Assembly (NCBI GenBank): GCA_012184525.1
Contig: WOFQ01000046.1
Span: 1 to 64,000, forward strand
DNA from: Xenoacremonium recifei
Taxonomy: Eukaryota; Ascomycota; Sordariomycetes; Hypocreales; Nectriaceae
Reading direction: 5' to 3'
DNA length: 64,000 nt
Made by a program: the position numbers and the translations under genes. Below, one piece after another: positions 57,011 to 64,000 of the stretch (its first letter is position 1; every line of letters starts with the position of its first letter). The notes beneath the pieces were generated by a model, which ran no database searches, was not told the DNA's origin, and worked only from the letters and a program-made list of their open reading frames with translations.

Positions 57011-59317
57011 ATGCCTCTCTATGGAAAGAACATGGTCGTGGCGTATGTATCGATCCTTTTGTATAATAATAATTAGCTGACTTGCACTGCAGAGTCTGCT
57101 TAGTAGCAGGTCTGGGGATCGTGTTCGAAGGCTATGATCAAGGAGTCATGTCTGGTGTTAACATCAGCCCTTCTTATATTGTAAGTGAGTGGTTGTTTGA
57201 CCTTAATTCACTGACTCACCTGTAAAGGATCTGATGAATCTTGGCGATGGCTCGACAGGCACAATAAGCCATCCCTGGAAGCAAGGTGGTCTTGTGGCTA
57301 TATACTATCTAGGGACGCTTTGCGGCGCGCTTTTGTATAGTCCATCAGTACTCCGTGTGTGGTTCTGCAAACTGACGAAGTTGTAGAGGCGGCGCAGTCT
57401 CAGATAAGATCGGCCGACGGAAGGCTATTGTGTTCGGGTGTCTTTGGGGACTCTTGGGTTCTTCGCTTATGGCTTCAGCTCAAAACTCGAATTGGATGCT
57501 CTGTGCCCGAATTCTAGCTGGTGTTGGCACTGGCGTTATCAGTGCTGTCATCCCGGTATGGGGATCTGAACTCGCCGCTCATGATGCGCGCGGGGCTGTC
57601 ATGGCCTTCGAGATGATGGTCAATTTCGCCGGCATTTCAACGTCTTGTAGGTCTAAACGTTGCGCTGAGAGGCAAGCAATAGCTGACACAGAACTCAAAA
57701 GACTGGTTAGAATATCTGCTGGCATTCATTAACAATGGAAACACGAGCGTACGATGGAGATGTAAGTCCTTCTGGCCCAGAAAGTTTCTCAGTTAGTAAT
57801 TCGCGTGGAAAGTGCCTCTTGGGTTTCAAATGATGTAAGTCGTCGTCCACCTTTGAATATGCAAAATACCAACAATCTATAGCTTCATGCTGATTCTCAT
57901 GGCCATAATTCCATTCATGCCTGAAAGCTCAAGGTAAATCTTAGGATACTTATACACTCCGCCTCTCCTGCGTATCACAGCTAAATATTTCCAGATGGGA
58001 TATTGCAAATGGGAATCTTGAACGAGGACGAAAAACCCTCGCGATCTTTCGCGCCAACGGAGATATTAACAACCCGGAGGTTGTTGCCGAGTACAATGAG
58101 ATTATTTCTGCTTGTGGTCTGTGGCTTTCAGTTTCAATCTTATACATTTGCTGATTTAATGGGTCAGAGCTGGAGGCCGAATATCCTGCCAGAACATACT
58201 TTCACATCGCCACTGGGTACAAAAGCGGCGATCTACACTTGGGACGCCGGTCTTTCCTAGCCTTCTTCCTCCAAATTATGCAAGCCTGGTAAGAATCTGA
58301 GATATTTTACGCAACCTGTTGAAGTAAACTAATCGAATTTCCTAAGGACTGGTGTAACAAGCGTGGTTGTATATGCTCCGACTTTGTTTAGTATAGCAGG
58401 TTTTAGCCATCACAAGGTACCGTTTTCTGCTCCCTACGTGCTCTCAATAAGGGCCGATTTATCAGCTAATCCTATGTCAAGGCCAACTTACTAACAGGGT
58501 TTGCCAATATTGTCACTATGGTCTCATGTATCGTGGCTATATTCACCATGGACTATTTCGGACGCCGAAGCGTTTTGATGGTTGGGGCGCTTGGGCAGAG
58601 TATCTCCTTCTTCATCCTAGGAGCCCTCTCAAAGGTTGGTCAAGATCAACATAGCGCCAGTCTTGGTGCTGCGGCCGGGTCGTTTGTCTTCGTCTACAAT
58701 TTTGTATTTGCTGTGAGTATACCACTCTACAAACTGGGACCATTTGTTGACAAGCGTTTAGGCAACCTGGCTAGTGAGTTCCCTGGGCCCTATATAAATG
58801 CTTCTTCATAATCTAATCGTCTAGTCTGTTCCATGGGTATATCCCACTGAGATCTTCCCTCTCGTCATTAGAGCAAAAGGGAATGCATTTGGAATCATCG
58901 GTTCGTGGTCTGTCCAAAGTCCGTTTCCAGACCTAATTTGATATAGGCTGGAGCATTGGCTGCGGCTCCGTGTCTTTGGCGGCACCTAGTATCTTCGGCA
59001 CACTGGGTCCAAATGGATTTTACATTCATGCCGTATTTAATTTGCTTGCTATCGGAGCGGTTTACTGTTTCTATCCCGAGACAGCCTGTCGCACGTTGGA
59101 AGAGGTAAGCTCGACATGACGGTATTACACTTATGCACGCCCTACTAAGAAGCCACCTCAGGTCGATCTCTTGTTTGCCAGTCAATCCGTTCTCGCGTGG
59201 GAGAACGAAAAGAGGTTCCAACAACTTAGGATTGAACACGCTGACTTGGTTCGAAGTGGCAATGAGAAGCGACAGATTAGGGAGGAGGAGAATTCTGTTC
59301 ATCGGGATGAGTTGTAA
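57011..59317 (+). CDS. MFS sugar transporter with 15 exons
   Basis: Looks shattered in frames, but a consistent model gives 521 aa. Exons: 57011-57042, 57093-57180, 57228-57334, 57387-57646, 57702-57761, 57813-57834, 57883-57933, 57995-58116, 58168-58288, 58347-58416, 58482-58712, 58762-58773, 58825-58900, 58947-59104, 59162-59317. Every joint keeps frame and rebuilds family motifs: FEGYDQGVMSGV, DKIGRRKAIVFG, GVGTGVISAVIPVWGSE, SYWLEYLLAF, PESSRWDIANGN, DYFGRRSVLMVG, VPWVYPTEIFPL and YPETACRTLEEVDLLF. Exon 12 is 12 nt (Ala-Thr-Trp-Leu). Several acceptors are AAG and the exon 8 donor is GTCTGT, so a degenerate gene is the alternative. It precedes a Zn2Cys6 regulator. Substrate unknown. Confidence 0.78.
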
Positions 59318-59672
59318 TAACCCACGGTCAGTTGTAGTATCATATGGATAACTACCTACTTCAAACGTCTTTCCACATGCTCAATCCGGATCTGGTGATT
59401 CGCCATTGCTTGATCAGTTCCAGTATTGCGCCAATGTATGGGGACCTGCTAGTTCGAAAATGCCCCGAAGAAAACAGCGGCTGCTAATCGAAAGCGGCCC
59501 TTCGTTATCAAGCCCGCCAGGCCAATGAAGTCTCTGCATTACTCAGCGACTGGACGGGCTAGAGCTGGAATGTCTTATCAGCAGTTGCCGGAACTTGCCA
59601 GAAGCATTAACAGGGAGGCCCATCGCCCATCCTTGGATCTGTCATTGCTTAGCCTCTCCGTTTCGCACGGCG
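59318..59672. other. Promoter region of the region E regulator
   Basis: 355 bp; an open frame extends upstream of the regulator ATG to a TTG at 59595, but no ATG occurs there. No motif recognised. Confidence 0.5.
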
Positions 59673-61910
59673 ATGGGTCCCTCCAGCTCTCCTGTCCCGC
59701 CCAGCTGGCCTGGGAGCAGCCACGATGCGGCCGAAGGACAGCCCTCGAAAGACACGAACAATGTTACCCGGCGGAATCCAGTTGCCTGCCGCCGCTGCCG
59801 CCGCCTTCGTTCCAAGTGTCGCCATGAATCTAGGAATCCTCCGTGCGAGGCCTGCAAGCTCGCGGGCCGAAAGACTGCCGCCGAATGCTACTTTCCCAGA
59901 CGCGGAGAGAAGGATGTAGACCGGCAATTCCGTCGCAGGCAGGTCTCTCCAGTTATCGGGACGTCATCGCGCGAGGGAAACCCGTCCTCCTTGCCTAACG
60001 ACGGGATGCAGCAGGATCAAGGCCGATCACAAGCATGCAGAAGTCCGTCTGCTGTTCGAACCCAACCTCCGCACTCGCCAGGACTGTCTGACATCCAACG
60101 GGTCCTCATCCCGGCGCCGGGATTCAACTTTGAGGATGTTTTACCGCCCTTGAATGAAGTTGTTGAAGGATGTCGCACGTTCGTCACGTCGTACTTCCAA
60201 CTCGGCTTCATACCCAAAGCCATGTTCCTAGAGGAGCTTGCGGACAACCCGGCGTCGATCAACAAGTTCCTTCTGTCATGCATCCTGTCAATATCTGCCC
60301 GATTCACAGCTTCATTGGCCCAGCGATATGGCGACCCCAGGGCAGCAACCACGTACTTTGTCGATCTTGCAATGGCCATGGTCCCTATAGAAATGTACAA
60401 ACCGTCTCTTGAACGCATCCAGGCCTTCTTTCTTCTAGCCATTTCGCAATGGGGAAATGGTGATCGTGACCGCTCGAGCATGGACATGGGCGTTGCTGTA
60501 CGAATGGCCGGCCTGCTAAAGCTGCACTGCGAAGAATCGTACGTACTTGACGAGAACTGTCCAGCGGAACAGGTCGTGCGCTCTGAAAGTGCCAGGCGAG
60601 TTTTTTGGATGATCCAAAGCCAAGAGAACCTACACTCTGGTTACAACTCTCCAACGACATTTCCTCTGGACGAAATTACGACCTTGCTTCCATGTAGCGA
60701 GACTGATTTTGCCTTTGGTGTCTTCCCTCAAGAGCGTGCTGCCTTGGCCAAAACCCCTCCAGCGCTGGCTCACCCCGAACTCGTCTACTCACCCACTCGA
60801 TGTCTATTTGCCACGTTGATTCAAGTACACAGTCTCTGGGGAGGCGTTGCTCGTCGGTCAGGCCGCACTGCTTCCCGCTATAATCGAGCGCCTCCATGGG
60901 ACGAAGGAAGTGATCATCAGAGAACGTTGAAAGAGTTGAGAGAATGGGAAGACAGTATCCCTCCCCGACATGTCTTTTCTGTATGGAACTTGAGGTGCTG
61001 GAGATCTGAGGGACTTCACCTTGCCTACCTATCGATCACGATGGTCCTCAGACTCAGTAATATTGTGACTCGTCGGATTTACCTTGACAACATCCTCACA
61101 GCCTTACAAGACAATTCTCACGATACCCTTCCCCGCCAAAGTGAGTCCAACCCTGGGGCACAGCGTCAGTCAACTGGGGACGAACGACCAGGAGTCTCAC
61201 AAAATCACGACACCGAAAGATCAGCCCCTCCTGGTTTTTGGAGAGGAACTTCTGAAGAGCTATTCAAGAATGTTTGGAAGCTATACGAGCAGATTGAGGC
61301 GTTCTTTACAATGCGCTCTTCAGATGAAGGCTTTCCCCAGATCCTGGTTTTCTGCGTATACATGACTGGATCTCTGTCCACCTATCTCTGGCAAAACCCC
61401 GTCCTATGCCCAAGTTTGGCCGCCAGTGCCGAAGAGGTGGCTCAGAGGTGTCTTGCTATCTTGAACGCGCTTCACGTCGCATGGCCAACAAGCTCAAGGT
61501 GGCGGAAAGGGCTGCAGCAAATTGCCACGCCGTCCAATGGACCAAGTCCCTCGTCAGTCCATGCATTCGGAGCTTCACCAAGACACGATGGACATGCGCT
61601 CAGCACTTTTGACCAAGGTCGAAGGTCAGCTTTGGTCTCTGTAGGTGACCATGTCGATGCCTCTCAGCGAACACTTGGGACTGGTGAGGTGAGCACAGGG
61701 CCAACCGAGCGATCGACTGGGAGCCCAGCGCCTTTGCGCCAAGAAGGAATGGGCTCGTTCCTGCGCTTTGATGTCGAATCGATGGAAAACCCTCTGCTGA
61801 GCCGAGACCTTGATACTGAGCTGGATGCTTTCCTCCAGGAAGACTTCTGCTCTGATCATCTAGGCAACTGGATGATGCCAGGTCTATGGTCAGAGTTTTG
61901 TACTAGCTAA
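59673..61910 (+). CDS. Zn2Cys6 transcription factor of region E
   Basis: Nuclear regulator, single exon, 745 aa from the first in-frame ATG. The cluster C39-x2-C42-x6-C49-x8-C58-x2-C61-x10-C72 has an unusually long last loop. The middle-homology region lies about 165-400: FLLSCILSISARFT, YKPSLERIQAFFLLAISQWGNGDRDRSSMDMGVAVRMAGLL, and RRVFWMIQSQENLHSGYNSP. Low-complexity segments flank it. The acidic C terminus (DTELDAFLQEDFCSDHLGNWMM) may be an activation domain. It lies between the transporter and the convergent esterase, near the amidase; the four TGCCGG elements in the esterase/amidase promoter are candidate targets. Confidence 0.92.
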   Translation: MGPSSSPVPPSWPGSSHDAAEGQPSKDTNNVTRRNPVACRRCRRLRSKCRHESRNPPCEACKLAGRKTAAECYFPRRGEKDVDRQFRRRQVSPVIGTSSREGNPSSLPNDGMQQDQGRSQACRSPSAVRTQPPHSPGLSDIQRVLIPAPGFNFEDVLPPLNEVVEGCRTFVTSYFQLGFIPKAMFLEELADNPASINKFLLSCILSISARFTASLAQRYGDPRAATTYFVDLAMAMVPIEMYKPSLERIQAFFLLAISQWGNGDRDRSSMDMGVAVRMAGLLKLHCEESYVLDENCPAEQVVRSESARRVFWMIQSQENLHSGYNSPTTFPLDEITTLLPCSETDFAFGVFPQERAALAKTPPALAHPELVYSPTRCLFATLIQVHSLWGGVARRSGRTASRYNRAPPWDEGSDHQRTLKELREWEDSIPPRHVFSVWNLRCWRSEGLHLAYLSITMVLRLSNIVTRRIYLDNILTALQDNSHDTLPRQSESNPGAQRQSTGDERPGVSQNHDTERSAPPGFWRGTSEELFKNVWKLYEQIEAFFTMRSSDEGFPQILVFCVYMTGSLSTYLWQNPVLCPSLAASAEEVAQRCLAILNALHVAWPTSSRWRKGLQQIATPSNGPSPSSVHAFGASPRHDGHALSTFDQGRRSALVSVGDHVDASQRTLGTGEVSTGPTERSTGSPAPLRQEGMGSFLRFDVESMENPLLSRDLDTELDAFLQEDFCSDHLGNWMMPGLWSEFCTS

Positions 61911-61958
61911 GGACAAGTGACATTGGAGGGTCTTTATAATAATTTAATTGATATGTGG

Positions 61959-63047
61959 TCACTTTTTTAGTACTTGCTTAACGTGATTAGTAGCATCTTC
62001 CAGCAACTTCTTCGCCCTTTTGACTTTCCCACCCAGTGTGAGGATCGAGTGCGTGCCACCCTCTATACTTATCACATCAGTATCAACTCCCAAAGCCCGC
62101 AATTGCTCGCCAAAGAGCTCAGCCTCTGGAGCTAGCAGGTCTCTATCTGAAATTGCAATCCAAGTTCTGGGGAGCTTCCTCAAGAGAGCTTCCGGAGCGA
62201 GATTCGGGCTTGCATCCCATGCCACTCTCTCTTCCCCTTGAGTGAAGTACAATTTGCGATACCATTCCATTCTTGCGGGAGTAAGCCACGGCGCAGTCTC
62301 GGCGTTGCGCTTCCAAATGCCTTCTATTGTTGCGCTATTGTCGATGACTGGAACAATCAGGACCAAGCCCAACAAAGAAAGTCGAACAGCATTCGGGAAC
62401 GACGGCTTCGCGGAAGGCAACTCAGCATTGTCAGCAACAGTAGATAACGCAGTCGTAATTGCGAGATTAGCCCCTGCTGAAGTTCCGCCTAAGATTATTC
62501 TTGAGGTGTCAATATGTTGAAGTTCTGAAGGACTTGACGCCACCCATCGAAGCGCATCAATGCTATCTTCAACAGCCCCTGGAAAAGGTGTTTCTGGCGC
62601 AAGGCGATAATCCACTACGACAACACAGCACTGAGCATCTATCCTTGCTTGTCAACCGGGGTAATCTTTACGTGTAGATGAGATGAACTGACCTTGGCAT
62701 ATAATTGTACAAAGATCTGCATTATCGTTCAGCCCTCCAATCGCCCAGCCACCGCCGTGATACCACACAAAAACCGGCCAGCCGCGACTGGGACATGTGC
62801 CATTTGGAGTGTAAACTCTTGCGCGAAAATTGCCCACGTCAAAATCCTGCACGCCTCCCACGGCCACAGGAGGCAGTCCACCAAACGGCAGGGATGGCTG
62901 TGTCCTCGCTGTGCCGTCCCAAATCTTCAGATTATCCGGCTTGACATACTGTGCATGCTCATCGTGAAACTTCACGTACTCGGGATCAAGGTGATCCCGC
63001 ACATTTGGGTGGAGTGGTTGCCAGATTTTCCGACTATCTGGAGTCAT
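61959..63047 (-). CDS. Alpha/beta-hydrolase esterase (HSL/GDSAG family)
   Basis: Carboxyl-ester or lactone hydrolase, cytosolic. Exons (minus) 63047-62693 and 62638-61959 (54-nt intron) give 344 aa. Motifs: WYHGGGWAIGG (oxyanion HGGG), VVDYRLAPETPFPGAVED, nucleophile Ser in GGTSAGANLA, acid residue in ISDRDLLAPEAE and His in IEGGTHSILTLGG. The start is the first in-frame ATG; upstream codons to 63119 are open but begin with GTG. Convergent with the regulator and divergent from the amidase over 325 bp. It could hydrolyse an ester or lactone that yields the amidase's substrate, but no substrate can be assigned. Confidence 0.9.
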
Positions 63048-63157
63048 TCTGGTCAATGGCTGTTCTGTAAAGAAACAACAGCTACTGAATCTGTCCGATG
63101 TCCCACGGACGCTTAACACAAAGGTACATTGTAGAAGAGTGACTTATTATCGGTATC

Positions 63158-63225
63158 TGCCGGTGTTGTTATCAGGGTCGGGCAACGTATTGCCGGAATC
63201 TGCCGGATTGAGTCAAGCACCGGCA
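63158..63225. promoter_or_regulatory. Four TGCCGG elements in the esterase/amidase promoter
   Basis: TGCCGG at 63158-63163, 63191-63196 and 63201-63206, plus the reverse CCGGCA at 63220-63225. The middle two are one helical turn apart. CGG half-sites of this kind suit a Zn2Cys6 protein, and the nearest regulator is at 59673. Confidence 0.5.
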
Positions 63226-63372
63226 ACTTAGACTTGGTAGCGTATCCGCGTGCGCTACAGCGTGCTGTGGGCTTCAGCGCTCTTGGGAGTCCTCGGAACC
63301 TTTTGAACAAACGGCAGGCCAGCCACTGTATATCTCCGACAAAACGGAAGAATTGTCGTTCAACACAGCATC

Positions 63373-64000
63373 ATGGCACCGCTATCCCATCCACAATCCG
63401 ACTCTTATGCCGCCTCGGGGTACGGCACAGTTATGGGCTGGGGAAAACGTCCAGCCCTGGTCCTAATCGACGTTTGCAAAGCCTATTGGACCCCGGGGTC
63501 CCCTTTGGACGTGACCAGCCATGCCCCTTCGGCAAAAGCTCCCGATGTCATGAAGAACTTGCTAGCAGAAGCCAGGAAGTACAATATTCCGGTATTTTGG
63601 ACGGCTGTCGAGTTCACAGAGCCAGACATGGCAGATGCTGGCCTGTTTTGGTTGAAAGCCAAGACACTTGCCGTCTGGCACAAAGATGATACTCGGGGCC
63701 TTGACGCTTGGGTAGACGGTCTTGTACCCCTTGCGAGCGAGACTGTTGTCAAGAAGAAGTACCCCAGTGGCTTCTTTGGAACCACACTCCAGACTGCGCT
63801 TTCCATCAAAGGCGTCGATACAGTCGTGTTGTGCGGCGTTAGTACGAGCGGATGCGTTCGTGCCACTACCCTAGACGCACTGCAACACGGCTTTCGGCCC
63901 ATGGTAAGATATCTCAAACCATTTCTTACGGTCTCTCCCTAACAAAAGTCCTCAGGTCGTTGGATCTGCGTGCGGTGATAGGAGCGACGAGATTCACAAC
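63373..64000 (+). CDS. N-carbamoylsarcosine-amidase-like cysteine hydrolase, 3' end outside window
   Basis: Isochorismatase-superfamily amidase. Exon 1 63373-63903; exon 2 starts 63956 after a 52-nt intron and runs off the window, so about 192 aa are visible. Catalytic triad: Asp in LVLIDVCKAYW, Lys in KKKYPSGFFGT and Cys in GVSTSGCVRATTLDALQHGFRPM, continuing into VVGSACGDR after the splice. STSGCVR and QHGFRP-VV resemble N-carbamoylsarcosine amidohydrolase, which releases ammonia and CO2 from the carbamoyl group, more than isochorismatase proper. The hydantoinase-like gene at 45754 could in principle make such carbamoyl compounds, but it is 17 kb away. Divergent from the esterase. Confidence 0.85.

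Noticed and set aside
57011..59317. The transporter first looked like a frameshifted pseudogene
   Set aside because: A 15-exon model keeps frame at every joint and restores all sugar-transporter motifs, so a working gene is more economical, though some splice sites are weak.

Overview
This window reads as chromosomal DNA of a filamentous ascomycete. Introns are short (44-139 nt) with GT donors and CTRAY-like branch sites. There are four Zn2Cys6 regulators with fungal middle-homology regions, five MFS carriers and a fungal MULE transposon. The mix resembles Eurotiales (Aspergillus/Penicillium); that placement is inferred from the style of the genes, not from a search. I model 26 protein genes. 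Almost all are catabolic or transport functions, with no polyketide, peptide or terpene synthase, so this looks like an accessory nutrient-use region. I found splice sites by eye and kept only those that preserve frame and family motifs; every gene model sums to a whole number of codons, except the last, which runs off the window.

Region A (0.8-17.3 kb) is a putative polyol/ketose module: a dihydroxyacetone-synthase-like transketolase (-) divergent from an SDR (+), a sugar transporter (-), an aldo-keto reductase (-) divergent from a Zn2Cys6 regulator (+), and a sorbitol/xylitol-type MDR dehydrogenase (-) divergent from a Baeyer-Villiger-type flavin monooxygenase (+). A TCGGG-N4-GAWTCC motif recurs in its promoters. 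Reductase, dehydrogenases and a ketol-transferring enzyme would together interconvert polyols and ketoses and feed the pentose-phosphate pool.

Region B (17.6-27 kb) holds a 6-phosphofructo-2-kinase whose bisphosphatase half has lost its catalytic His, a succinate-semialdehyde-type aldehyde dehydrogenase, a tartrate/D-malate-type decarboxylating dehydrogenase, a 310-bp MITE and a secreted serine carboxypeptidase. Region C (28-36.7 kb) is a second small module: Zn2Cys6 regulator, aldehyde dehydrogenase, sugar transporter and zinc alcohol dehydrogenase.

At 37.7-41.1 kb sits a complete 3345-bp MULE transposon with 69-bp terminal inverted repeats and an 8-bp target duplication. Its left end carries three extra 21-bp units and its transposase has a single in-frame TAG. 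A cysteine-rich secreted protein and about 3 kb without a convincing gene follow.

Region D (45.6-55.4 kb) is the most distinctive part. A hydantoinase/dihydropyrimidinase-like enzyme, a dihydrodipicolinate-synthase-family aldolase, a Zn2Cys6 regulator, a TauD-family dioxygenase and a Dal5-type carrier share the octamer GCGGCCAA in every promoter region: ten copies in four intergenic regions, including one perfect palindrome. This is best read as a pathway-specific regulon for an unidentified (possibly cyclic ureide or sulfonate) nutrient. Region E (57-64 kb) adds a 15-exon sugar-transporter-like gene with a 12-nt micro-exon, a fourth Zn2Cys6 regulator, an alpha/beta-hydrolase esterase and, cut by the window end, an N-carbamoylsarcosine-amidase-like hydrolase. 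The last two diverge from a promoter with four TGCCGG elements.
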